Shown here: positions 15,753 through 24,187 of the stretch, piece by piece | How the letters are laid out: every line of letters begins with the position of its first letter | How positions within the stretch are numbered: the first letter of the stretch is position 1 | From: Lachnospiraceae bacterium UBA6403 | Lineage (GTDB): Bacteria > Bacillota > Clostridia > Lachnospirales > Lachnospiraceae | Direction of reading: 5' to 3' | Length of the DNA stretch: 24,193 bases | NCBI GenBank assembly: GCA_002437435.1 | Contig: DJPV01000029.1 | Location: 13,507-37,699, forward strand | The notes under the pieces: model-generated | What the model saw: only the letters and a program-made list of their open reading frames with translations | What the model was told of the DNA's origin: nothing | The model's database searches: none | Translations under genes and position numbers: made by a program

Positions 15753-18700
15753 CCGAATACGGGTAAATAATGTAAAATACAACTTTGGTACACAGCAGTA
15801 CGATGATTTTTCGATGCGGATGTATGGCAGGAATACACTGTACGACCTTGCAAATGGTGGTGGAAAGAGTGTGCTGATGCTTCTTCTGCTTCAGAATCTG
15901 ATACCGAACTGTACGTTAGATGATAAGCAGCCGATCGAGAAATTATTTCGGAATGGCGGCGGTAATACGACTATTCATTCCCTGATCGAATGGAAGTTAG
16001 ACGATGCGGATATCAAGGACGGATACCGCTATATGACGACCGGTTTCTGTGCCAGAAAAGCAAAGGAATCCGACGAAGGTACATCACAGGATGGACAGAC
16101 GGCGGCAATCGAGTATTTTAATTACTGCATTTTCTACCGGGATTATAATAAAAACGATATCATCAATCTTCCATTGTCAAATGGCAATGAGAGAATTACA
16201 TACAGTGGTCTGAAGTCCTATATTAAGGAGCTTGGGCATAAGGATATGAGCCTTGAAGTGCGTTTATTTGAGCGGAAAGGAGAGTACCAGCGGTTTATCA
16301 GCGAATATGGTCTGCATGAGAGCCACTGGGAGATCATCCGTGGAATCAATAAGACAGAGGGACATGTCCGTACTTATTTTGAGACGAATTATAAGACGAC
16401 CAGAAAAGTAGTGGAGGATCTGCTGATCGAGGAGATCATCGAGAAAGCATTTCTGACCCGTACAGGCAGAGATGGGGATGAGAGCACGATGGCGGAAACG
16501 CTGCTTGATATTAAGGATAAACTGAATGTGCTGGCACAGAAGAAGAGGGATATCGCGAACTTTGATCACCAGATCGAGCTGATCAATGTCCTGCAGGCAA
16601 AGGTAAATTCCTGTATCAACCAGTACGAGGCGCATGAAGATATCACGAGGCAGCTTGCAGATATCTATGTGACGGGAAAAGAGCTGACATCGAGGGAAAA
16701 TGAACATCTGGAAGAACTGCTTGCGGCGAAGCAGACAGCATTTGAGCAGAAGGAAAGTCAGAAGAAGCGGTTGGAGAATCTGAAGATCACCAGAGATGGC
16801 TTCCGCTTGCAGGAACTTCGGGATAAGTCAGAACAGTTAAATGCAAATCTTGCTGAAAATGAACGACAGGTATCGGCATTAAAGCAGGATATGAATATGA
16901 AAGAAAGTATCAATGATTATCTGGGTTATCTGGAAGACAAGAAACAGTTATCCGAGAATCAGAAGATTATCGATCATATCTTACAGAATACCGGCGCAGA
17001 CCGTGAGAAGATGACGGTTTACGCCTATAACAGAAAACTCAGGGATGATGCACATTTGAAGGAACTTCTTCTGGCAAAGGAGGAGGTCGAACAGTCGCAT
17101 GAGCATGCGGTGAAAGAGGCTGATTACTGCACGAAATGTATCAAAGAGGGCGAGATCGAGCTGGCGGTATCCGGGGATAACCGGAAAGCAGCTTCGGACA
17201 AATTACAGTCCTTAAATAATAAGATATCCGAACTGACCTCACAGGTAGCCCTGCTTGTTGTGTCGGATGCAGCAAATGTGATCGAAGCGTCCGAAGAAAA
17301 GACAGCAGAACTTGAGGCATCCTTACAGGCACTTGCAGAGAGCATCCGGGAAGATCAGGAGCAGATATTTGAAGACCGTTACCAGTTGTCACTTGCGGAA
17401 AACGGTCTGGAAACACTGGAAAAAGAATATGAGACAAGCCATCTGGATGCAGAGGAATATCGTCAGGCAGCTAAGAAGTTAGAAAGCATCATGGCGGTAT
17501 ATAGCGTAGAGAAAGCAGAAGATATCATAGATGTGATCAATGCAAGGATCACAGGAACGTTGACCGAGACGATCACCAGAAAACAGGAGATCGACCATTT
17601 ACTCGAAAGACGCAAATACCTCGATTCCGGACGTTTATTTGGACCGAGTGCAGGCGCATCTGCGGTTATTGATTATATTGTGACCAGACATGGACACATG
17701 GCGATGCATGGAACTGATTATCTGGCAGCACTTAAGCCGGAGCAGCGGACAGAGATATTGAAGAAAAACAGGGCACTTCCATATGGAGTCGTTGTGAAGA
17801 ATTTCGCTGATATAGCCGAAGATATCAATCTGGATTCGATTCAGACAGACAATGAAATGGTTGTGATCTACGATATGGATGATCTGTCTGAAAAGGCAGT
17901 TACCTTAAACGAAAATGCCATTATGGTCTGCAGAAAAGGTGAATATTTCACAGACGATGAGATCTTAAAATCATTAAAAGAAGAACTGACGATCCAGATC
18001 CGTGGCCTTGAGGATGAGATATCCATGATCGATGAGAAGCTTGCAACCTACCGGGAGGATCTGGCATTTGTCAGTCATCTGGCAGATGAGAGGCATCTGG
18101 ATGCGGCAGATATCGAGCGAAAGCTGAATCAGGAGCTGTTAAATAAAAAGGATGAGATCCGTGAACTTCAGGATCGTATAGCAGAACGGACAAGCCGGAT
18201 CGCACACCAGAAAGAAGATGAGGTATCCGTAAAAGAAAAGCTGCATGAGCTGGAAGAAGACAAATCGATCCTGCTTCGTATCAAGGAGCTTTCTGATCTG
18301 GCAGCCGAGGAAGAAGCCCGTTATACGGAGAATGCTCAGAAAGAGCAGCGGATCACCGGACAGATCGAAGAACTGAAACGGGATGCGGTCAGATGGAATA
18401 CAACAGTGAGTGAGACGGAAGCACGGATGCTTGCGATCGCAAACAGTATTCAGGATATACAGGATAAGTGGCAGAATTATTTCAAACCATATTACCCGGA
18501 GGATGGCAAGGTAGACGTGTCGCTTGATCCTAAGCAGAAGATTCAGGTGGCACTTGGCCAGGAAGCAGAAGATGTATCCAGACGGAATATCGAGATCCTT
18601 ACGATTTCGGATGAAGTGCTGGAGACAGAATTTATGGCGATGTATGCCGTAGCAAATAAAAATGCACCGGATGTAGAGGATAAGAAGAAGCTGGTTCAGG

Positions 18701-20217
18701 CATTATCACAGTCAATGGATCGTATCCTGCATACGATCGAGAAGCGTGGCGTGAAGCTCTCGGATCTGGAAGCACAGACACAGTTATTTGCCACATCCGA
18801 GCAGCAGTTACAGGCACTTTCTGATGAATTGATGCGTCTGGAACTGGTGTCAGCATCGATGGCGGAGGAATTGAAGAATGTGTCAAAGGCTTCCGGCAGA
18901 CTGGAAGGAAATATCGAATATGCGGTTGCCAGTCTGAAAAAGACCTATGGCGAGGATGCATATGCAGAAGAGAAGATTTCGCTAAGTGAAGCAGAGCAGG
19001 CGATCGCACAGGGCGATCAGATCCTTGCCGAGCTGGAACAGAGTTATAAGAAGACAGCAGAGGAGTATGAGACCTGTAACAAAGAGCAGGGCTATATGAT
19101 CGAGCTTTATAAAGATGTAAAGCGTATCGTAGATACAAATGACATCAATGTGGAGAATGGTAAGCTGTTAGAAGCCGGAAAAGAGGAACTTCGGCAGGCA
19201 TTTGAAACCAGCCTGTTACGATATGACAGAAGCCGCAAGAATCTGGAAAAGACGAGAAATGAACTGATGCGGTTCAAGGGACAGACAGCGGAAGCACTCA
19301 GTGAAATGGGTGTATTCGAGATGGCAGAAACGATCCGCAGAGATGTCATCATACCTGAAAACTACTATGATGCAAAGGCATTGCTTGAAAGCCTGTTGCA
19401 GATCATTTCCTATATCGATCTGGAAAAGGAAAGAGTGGAAAAGGGCATCGAAGATATGGTTGCGATCAAGGAGAATTTCTGCAGTCAGTGTTTACAGCGT
19501 TGTATGGATGTAAAGACTGAACTTGAGAAACTTCCAAAATTATCGAAGATCACCGTCGGAGAAGAAGTGATCCGTATGGTTGATCTGACGATCCCATATG
19601 TGAAAGAAGAATTTCTTGCGCAGCGCATGTCTGATTATATTGACGATATCGTAAAAGGCGCAGATGCCTATGAGGATGAGCGGAAGCGTGTCCGTTATAT
19701 CCGTGACTGCCTTGCATTAAAGCGGTTATTTGGCGTTATGGTCACAGACATGAATGCGATCAGGCTGAAATTATATAAGAGAGAGCGTATCAAGGAGCAG
19801 AGCCGGTATCTTCGTTATGAAGAAGCGGTTGGTAGTACCGGACAGTCACAGGGTATCTACATTCAGTTTCTGGTTGCGATCATCAACTATATTGCAGGTA
19901 TGTATTCCTATGGCGCAGAGGGCGAAATCTCTACAAAGACGATCTTCATTGATAACCCATTTGGTGCGGCAAAGGATGTATACATCTGGGAGCCGATTTT
20001 TGCCATGCTTGCAGCAAATCATGTGCAGTTGATCGTTCCTGCCCGTGGTGCAACTCCGGCGATCACCGGAAAGTTTGATGTGAACTACGTTCTTGGCCAG
20101 CAGATGGTTGGCAACCGCCAGCAGACGGTTGTTGTAGATTACACCAGCAAGACCTCGCAGGAGGAACTGGAATATCAGGACATCACCTACCAGCAGGCGA
20201 CATTTGACTTTATATAA
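15739..20217 (+). CDS. jetC: JetC/MukB-like SMC ATPase
   Basis: A 1492-residue SMC-like ATPase. I place the start at ATG 15739, 7 nt after GGAGGT, overlapping the previous gene. The N-terminal head has the Walker A loop ANGGGKS (38-44). Long coiled coils rich in Glu/Lys/Leu run from about 230 to 620 and 760 to 1330, interrupted by a globular hinge (about 632-740, starting GRLFGPSAGASAVIDY). The C-terminal head has the signature-like GSTGQSQG (1365-1372) and Walker B TIFIDNPFGAAKD (about 1401-1413), followed by VQLIVPARGATP. Asn follows the Walker B Asp where classic SMC proteins have Glu; DNPFG may be normal for this family. In Wadjet such ATPases extrude DNA loops so that JetD can cleave circular plasmids. 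Here the next gene is convergent alaA, and no JetD is present. Confidence 0.88.
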   Translation: MPCINRIRVNNVKYNFGTQQYDDFSMRMYGRNTLYDLANGGGKSVLMLLLLQNLIPNCTLDDKQPIEKLFRNGGGNTTIHSLIEWKLDDADIKDGYRYMTTGFCARKAKESDEGTSQDGQTAAIEYFNYCIFYRDYNKNDIINLPLSNGNERITYSGLKSYIKELGHKDMSLEVRLFERKGEYQRFISEYGLHESHWEIIRGINKTEGHVRTYFETNYKTTRKVVEDLLIEEIIEKAFLTRTGRDGDESTMAETLLDIKDKLNVLAQKKRDIANFDHQIELINVLQAKVNSCINQYEAHEDITRQLADIYVTGKELTSRENEHLEELLAAKQTAFEQKESQKKRLENLKITRDGFRLQELRDKSEQLNANLAENERQVSALKQDMNMKESINDYLGYLEDKKQLSENQKIIDHILQNTGADREKMTVYAYNRKLRDDAHLKELLLAKEEVEQSHEHAVKEADYCTKCIKEGEIELAVSGDNRKAASDKLQSLNNKISELTSQVALLVVSDAANVIEASEEKTAELEASLQALAESIREDQEQIFEDRYQLSLAENGLETLEKEYETSHLDAEEYRQAAKKLESIMAVYSVEKAEDIIDVINARITGTLTETITRKQEIDHLLERRKYLDSGRLFGPSAGASAVIDYIVTRHGHMAMHGTDYLAALKPEQRTEILKKNRALPYGVVVKNFADIAEDINLDSIQTDNEMVVIYDMDDLSEKAVTLNENAIMVCRKGEYFTDDEILKSLKEELTIQIRGLEDEISMIDEKLATYREDLAFVSHLADERHLDAADIERKLNQELLNKKDEIRELQDRIAERTSRIAHQKEDEVSVKEKLHELEEDKSILLRIKELSDLAAEEEARYTENAQKEQRITGQIEELKRDAVRWNTTVSETEARMLAIANSIQDIQDKWQNYFKPYYPEDGKVDVSLDPKQKIQVALGQEAEDVSRRNIEILTISDEVLETEFMAMYAVANKNAPDVEDKKKLVQALSQSMDRILHTIEKRGVKLSDLEAQTQLFATSEQQLQALSDELMRLELVSASMAEELKNVSKASGRLEGNIEYAVASLKKTYGEDAYAEEKISLSEAEQAIAQGDQILAELEQSYKKTAEEYETCNKEQGYMIELYKDVKRIVDTNDINVENGKLLEAGKEELRQAFETSLLRYDRSRKNLEKTRNELMRFKGQTAEALSEMGVFEMAETIRRDVIIPENYYDAKALLESLLQIISYIDLEKERVEKGIEDMVAIKENFCSQCLQRCMDVKTELEKLPKLSKITVGEEVIRMVDLTIPYVKEEFLAQRMSDYIDDIVKGADAYEDERKRVRYIRDCLALKRLFGVMVTDMNAIRLKLYKRERIKEQSRYLRYEEAVGSTGQSQGIYIQFLVAIINYIAGMYSYGAEGEISTKTIFIDNPFGAAKDVYIWEPIFAMLAANHVQLIVPARGATPAITGKFDVNYVLGQQMVGNRQQTVVVDYTSKTSQEELEYQDITYQQATFDFI

Positions 20218-20221
20218 TGCT

Positions 20222-20384
20222 ATAGGACAAACAAATAAATACCGAATATACCATTTATTTCGCAGAACACTCGCGTTCAATTCTACTCTGTATAACTTCG
20301 AACTAACCTCGGTAAACCTCGCTAAGATCTCAGTTATCATGTAGCGGCACATAAAGGTATATTCGGTATTTGTTTTGTCTATTG
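20222..20384. repeat. Long hairpin element, copy B (about 163 nt), with conserved core
   Basis: A perfect 16-bp inverted repeat (20237-20252 with 20356-20371) extends outward as an imperfect stem of about 27-30 bp to ATAGGACAAA/TTTTGTCTAT. Inside lie an AGAAC/GTTC hairpin (about 20264-20280) and the conserved core 20288-20337, which matches 12495-12544 of copy A at 47 of 50 positions in the same orientation. The inner arm words ATACC..TTTA and TAA(A)GGTAT are shared with copy A, while the outer arms differ yet stay complementary. It fills the gap between the convergent jetC-like and alaA genes and probably serves as a bidirectional 3' end structure for both. Confidence 0.75.
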
Positions 20385-20409
20385 ATATGCTAAAAGTCTC
20401 TTTTGTGAT

Positions 20410-21624
20410 TTACTGATGGTAGTAGCTTAAGAAGTCGGCAAGCCGTCCCATAGCAGTTTTGAGCTGCACGATATTTGGCAGATATACGATACGGAAATGA
20501 TCCTGATCTGTACAGTTGAAACCGGTACCACAGGTGATCAGTATCTTCTTCTCACGGAGAAGATCGAGCGCAAACTGTTCATCATTCTTAATATGGAACT
20601 TCTCCTGATCCAATTTCGGGAATATGTAGAATGCAGCCTTTGGTTTTACAACGGATACACCAGGAATGTCACAGAGGGCATTGTAGATATATTCACGCTG
20701 TTCATAGATTCGTCCGCCCGGAAGCAGAAGTTCATCAGCACTCTGATAACCACCCAGAGAAGTTTGTACAATACTCTGTGCGGGAACATTTGAGCACAGA
20801 CGCATTGTTGACAGAAGGTTCAGACCTTCGATATAACCCTTAACGTGATCTTTTCTACCACACAGACACATCCAGCCGATACGGTAGCCGGCTACACGAT
20901 GTGATTTGGAAAGACCGTTAAAGCTGATCGTGAATACATCCGGTGCAAGGGATGCGAGAGCGATATGCTTTCTGCCGTCCATAACCAGTCTGTCGTAGAT
21001 CTCGTCTGCAAACAGGATCAGGTCAAATTCTCTTGCAAGGTCAACGATCTGTTCCAGAATTTCTTTTGGATACAAAGCACCTGTTGGGTTATTTGGATTG
21101 ATTACAACGATACCCTTTGTGTTTGGAGTGATCTTGCTTCTCATATCATCGATATCCGGATACCAGTCGCTCTGTTCATCACAGATATAGTGAACGGCAG
21201 TACCGCCTGCCAATGTGACAGAAGCTGTCCATAATGGATAATCAGGAGAAGGAACCAGAATCTCATCTCCATTGTTTAACAGTCCCTGCATAGACATAGT
21301 GATCAGTTCGCTCACACCGTTTCCGGTATAGATATCATCGATTCCGACATTTGGAATGTGCTTTAACTGGCAATACTGCATGATGGCTTTTCTTGCGGAG
21401 AATAAGCCCTTGGAATCTGAATATCCCTCGGTATCTCTCAGATTATAAGCCATATCCTTGATGACTTCATCCGGTGCATGAAAGTCAAATGGTGCAGGGT
21501 TTCCGATGTTCAGCTTCAGAACATCAATGCCTGCTGCCTGCATGCGGTTTGCTTCGTCCATAACAGGACCTCTTATGTCATAACAAACGTTATCGAGTTT
21601 CGTTGATTTTTCGTATGTTCTCAT
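20410..21624 (-). CDS. alaA: Alanine aminotransferase (glutamate-pyruvate, AlaA/AlaT type)
   Basis: A 404-residue class I/II PLP aminotransferase, full length and very like E. coli AlaA, which converts pyruvate and glutamate to alanine and 2-oxoglutarate. Shared blocks run from end to end: KLDNVCYDIRGPV, LKLNIGNPAPF, GYSDSKGLFSARKAIMQY, VPSPDYPLWTASV, INPNNPTGALYPKE, FADEIYDRLV, the PLP lysine in SFNGLSKSHRVAGYRIGW, and MRLCSNVPAQ. The terminal FLSYYHQ also matches. GAGAGG precedes the ATG. A T-box with an alanine specifier upstream supports the alanine assignment independently of homology. The gene is a single-gene unit ending at hairpin element B. Confidence 0.95.
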   Translation of the reverse strand: MRTYEKSTKLDNVCYDIRGPVMDEANRMQAAGIDVLKLNIGNPAPFDFHAPDEVIKDMAYNLRDTEGYSDSKGLFSARKAIMQYCQLKHIPNVGIDDIYTGNGVSELITMSMQGLLNNGDEILVPSPDYPLWTASVTLAGGTAVHYICDEQSDWYPDIDDMRSKITPNTKGIVVINPNNPTGALYPKEILEQIVDLAREFDLILFADEIYDRLVMDGRKHIALASLAPDVFTISFNGLSKSHRVAGYRIGWMCLCGRKDHVKGYIEGLNLLSTMRLCSNVPAQSIVQTSLGGYQSADELLLPGGRIYEQREYIYNALCDIPGVSVVKPKAAFYIFPKLDQEKFHIKNDEQFALDLLREKKILITCGTGFNCTDQDHFRIVYLPNIVQLKTAMGRLADFLSYYHQ

Positions 21625-21750
21625 GCGATATACCTCTCTTTATAAGAATTTATCCGGCTCCCAATACCGGAAGATAAGCAACATTAAGAATCCATTGTTG
21701 TACAGGAAACTGTTGTTACGGGAATCTGCCGGACTTTATATGATGACAAT

Positions 21751-21784
21751 AAAAAAGCCCAAGCAAATAAATTTTGCTTAGGGC
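21751..21784 (-). terminator. T-box leader terminator
   Basis: On the minus strand GCCCTAAGCAAA pairs with TTTGCTTGGGC and is followed by six T. It is the off-state structure of the alaA T-box. Confidence 0.9.
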
Positions 21785-22034
21785 GAACTTATCATTTTTA
21801 TAGTCCGTGTTACCACCTAACTTCAGGAAAAACTTCCTGCACTCTGTACGGCCAAGATCTATTAACCGTTGTTCCTATAACGTGAAACCTTCCGTTGACT
21901 GCTAATCTAAAACCTATTTCGCAATCACAGCTCGGGGACTGCTTCCTTAAGATGTTCTACAGGCTCACACCAGCCGCCTGCTCTCTGAAGTAACACTTGC
22001 TTAAGTACTCCTTCCTGTCATAGCCTTTGATTTT
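21751..22034 (-). promoter_or_regulatory. T-box riboswitch, alanine-type (specifier GCA)
   Basis: On the minus strand the leader shows stem I with the AGTA/GAA specifier-loop pair and the AGAGAGC...GGTGTGAG distal-loop features. The specifier, directly after GAA and before G, is GCA (21942-21940), an alanine codon. The T-box sequence AGGTGGTAACACGG is at 21818-21805, where TGGT would pair with an ACCA tRNA end. It ends in a terminator. Uncharged tRNA-Ala would favour the antiterminator and switch on alaA. Specifier placement is by manual folding. Confidence 0.92.
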
Positions 22035-22040
22035 TCTAAA

Positions 22041-22069
22041 AGTCTAGCACTGCACAAGGGAAAAGTCAA
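22041..22069 (-). promoter_or_regulatory. Promoter of the T-box-alaA unit
   Basis: On the minus strand TTGACT (22069-22064), a 17-nt spacer ending in TGC (extended -10), and TAGACT (22046-22041). It sits just upstream of T-box stem I. Confidence 0.75.
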
Positions 22070-22301
22070 CTTAATTTTGATGGAATTTTTCAGACCTTCA
22101 GATAAAATCGGAAACAGATACAGGTATGTATTAAGTAAAAATCACAGATATATATTTGAATTGGCAATATAATGTTATATAAAAGACACATTAAATTACT
22201 AGATGTATGAATAATACATACAATTAACACTACAATAGAAGATATAAGCATAAAAAGACAAAACAAATATGATAAAATCATTAAATTGTCAAAAAATAAT
22301 G

Positions 22302-22330
22302 TTGACAAAATGGGTATTATCACATATAAT
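22302..22330 (+). promoter_or_regulatory. Perfect consensus sigma-A promoter
   Basis: TTGACA (22302-22307), exactly 17 nt, TATAAT (22325-22330). It reads into a region without an intact gene, ending at the hairpin terminator 23003-23046. Confidence 0.8.
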
Positions 22331-23002
22331 AAAAGTATATTAAAGAACGGTCATCAAACAGATGCCATCTGGATAAACAGATCGAGGTCCGGTACACGGA
22401 AACTGGTTAAAAGTAAAAGGTGTTTTCCAGAAGTTCAAGGAAGGAGGAGATTCCGTTGGATACAATTGAAGAACAGTTTTATCGTAGCAGCATACATGAT
22501 TGGGAAGTTGTTTCCACACGGGATGCCTTATCGATATAACTTGAAAAAAGTCCCCACACAGATGCCGGTTCGGCATAGATTGAAGTATCGGGACGTAGGT
22601 ATTAGATTACCGGTTATGTTCTGCTAGGATTGTTCAAAACACAAGATATAGGTAGTGTTTCAAGGGCATTAGGCTATATCACATAGACGCTTAGAAATTG
22701 TTGGAAGGATTGGTACAACATAGTATCTGTTCAGGCAGCGACTGTTACAGATGCCACTTGTTTAGGTTCGTAATAAGCAGGAAATTATAAAATATGTACC
22801 ATTGCGGTATAACATTTCACATCTTTTGAAATATTGTACCATACATCTAAGATCCGAATGATGCAGTTGCATCGGGAGCAAGATAATTGCTCATCCTTCA
22901 GTAGAATTTATTTATAGATTTTATATAAAATGGCGTTTTATATGGCAGGTGTGGAAACCTCGAATATTTACAGAATACTTCGACAATAATCTAAAATTAA
23001 AT
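22331..23002 (+). other. Transcribed-looking region without an intact gene; possible ncRNA or decayed gene
   Basis: About 670 nt between a perfect promoter and a strong terminator. The first 110 nt hold small hairpins: CAGATG/CATCTG near 22361, with a second CAGAT shortly after that could compete for the same partner, and CTGG..AAAA/TTTTCCAG around 22400-22430. A good AGGAGG then precedes TTG 22456, which opens a 27-codon frame (begins MDTIEEQFYRSS, ends TAA 22537-22539). ATGCCG/CGGCAT at 22562-22576 is another hairpin. Further on, frames are short and broken by stops. I recognise neither a known RNA family nor a protein. It may be a long non-coding RNA or a pseudogene whose control region survived. 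Confidence 0.4.
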
Positions 23003-23046
23003 ACATACAAAAGCCCAGGTGCTTATGCATCTGGGTTTTTGTATGT
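23003..23046. terminator. Strong bidirectional hairpin terminator
   Basis: ACATACAAAA..CCCAGGTGC pairs with GCATCTGGG..TTTTGTATGT around a TTAT loop: about 19 bp, GC-rich at the top, with a T-run on the plus-strand side and an A-run on the other. It can end the transcript from the promoter at 22302 and, on the minus strand, that of the DUF6512-like gene. Confidence 0.85.
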
Positions 23047-23165
23047 GTAATAAGCGGTCATGTAAAAATTATGCTTGCATAAATTTCTATGCGACGGTCA
23101 ATGTTTAACGAGCCAAGAGGTGAGATGGTATATATTATACGATTCGGGTTGATCGATTCTGTAAG

Positions 23166-23705
23166 TTATTTTGTCGGTGGGATAAAGATCGGAAGTTCAG
23201 GCGCATTATAAGAGAAAACAGCCGTAATGATGATAAGACCGATCAGGAATACATAGCCGATGCCATATACCCATTTAGGAATCTGACGAAGCGGAAGTAA
23301 GTGGATCGCACTTAGAAGCTGTCCTGCCAGAATTCCGATACCATAGGCTGTAAGGTCGATAGCCATTCCGGTGAGTCCGAATCCGCCGGAGAACACATAA
23401 TAGATGCTGACAATGATCAGATCTGAGATACAGACGTTGGCTGAGATCATCAGGATCACTTTATGGATCGAAGGACCGCAGGGGATGAAATGTAGACCAT
23501 AAAGGATCAGCATAACGATGAGCACCGGATACAGAGTAAGCTTCAGATGCTCCCAGATACTTTCATTGATCGGTGCGCACCAGGCGACCAGATCATTTTT
23601 CCCTAAGATATCATATAGAAAATGCCAGCCGCTTCCGAGTATCACAATACAGATCGAAGAAAAAATACTCCAGACAAAAAAGTTGTGTTTAACAGACTGA
23701 TTCAT
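23166..23705 (-). CDS. DUF6512-like multi-pass membrane protein
   Basis: A 179-residue integral membrane protein with about five hydrophobic segments (roughly residues 11-33, 57-75, 83-105, 112-133, 144-166). The segment APINESIWEHLKLTLYP (about 44-60), with its NESxWEHLKL motif after a first helix ending GSGWHFLYD, is what I associate with the DUF6512 family of Clostridia and Bacilli, whose function is unknown. The ATG has GGAGG 6 nt upstream. It appears to be a single-gene unit; transcription would end at the bidirectional terminator 120 nt beyond the stop. Nothing nearby indicates a role. Confidence 0.82.
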   Translation of the reverse strand: MNQSVKHNFFVWSIFSSICIVILGSGWHFLYDILGKNDLVAWCAPINESIWEHLKLTLYPVLIVMLILYGLHFIPCGPSIHKVILMISANVCISDLIIVSIYYVFSGGFGLTGMAIDLTAYGIGILAGQLLSAIHLLPLRQIPKWVYGIGYVFLIGLIIITAVFSYNAPELPIFIPPTK

Positions 23706-23839
23706 TGAAATCCTCCATATTATTTTGTGGTATTAATTGCTGTTATATGCCAACAATTTATGTTATTATATTTATATAATATATTCACAAAAACCAGAAT
23801 ATATGCAGAAGCATCAGCTGTTGATTATATTGGGAACAG

Positions 23840-24187
23840 GTGCAGCAAAATCAGAATACATATGGACAGCAGAATATGTACAGCCAGCAGGCATATACCA
23901 CGCCGCCACAGCAGGTTATTTATAATCAGAGAATAACGAAAGATGATCTACCTTACGAGTTTCAGCCAATTTCCATGTGGGGATATTTTGGATATCAGAT
24001 CTTGTTTATGATCCCTGTAATAGGATTTATTATATTAATTGTTTTTGCCCTTGGTGGAACAAAAAATGTAAACCTGAAGAATTTTGCAAGATCCTATTTC
24101 TGTGTTGCAATTATAATTTTAGTAGTAGTATTAATTATAGCTGCAACAGGTGGTCTGGCGATTCTTGGAAGTAGTTTGAGCATGTAA
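23840..24187 (+). CDS. Small membrane protein with Gln/Tyr/Asn-rich N-terminus
   Basis: A 115-residue protein starting at GTG 23840, the first possible start after an in-frame stop at 23822-23824; GGGA lies close before it, so the start is only moderately supported. Residues 1-30 are low-complexity (Gln, Asn, Tyr, Pro). A conserved-looking LPYEFQPISMWGYFGY then leads into two membrane helices (about 47-72 and 85-110) joined by a short loop GGTKNVNLKNFAR. This plan is common among small uncharacterised Firmicute membrane proteins. I cannot name a function. The 134-nt gap from the divergent DUF6512-like gene is very AT-rich and must hold both promoters, but I see no clear -35/-10 pair. Confidence 0.75.
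   Translation: MQQNQNTYGQQNMYSQQAYTTPPQQVIYNQRITKDDLPYEFQPISMWGYFGYQILFMIPVIGFIILIVFALGGTKNVNLKNFARSYFCVAIIILVVVLIIAATGGLAILGSSLSM

Noticed and set aside
12438..20384. Classic composite transposon or MITE pair flanking the SMC-like genes
   Set aside because: No transposase gene is present, the terminal arms are not shared between the two copies, and I see no target-site duplications, so I describe the elements without that label.
20222..20384. Coding frames across hairpin element B (minus strand, near 19846-20352)
   Set aside because: The frame only runs through the antisense of the ATPase gene and the inverted repeats; no ribosome binding site or recognisable protein.
22286..22627. A 113-codon plus-strand frame in the region after the consensus promoter
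   Set aside because: It begins upstream of the -35 box, has no ribosome binding site, basic low-information composition and no recognisable family; the better-placed frame is the short TTG one.
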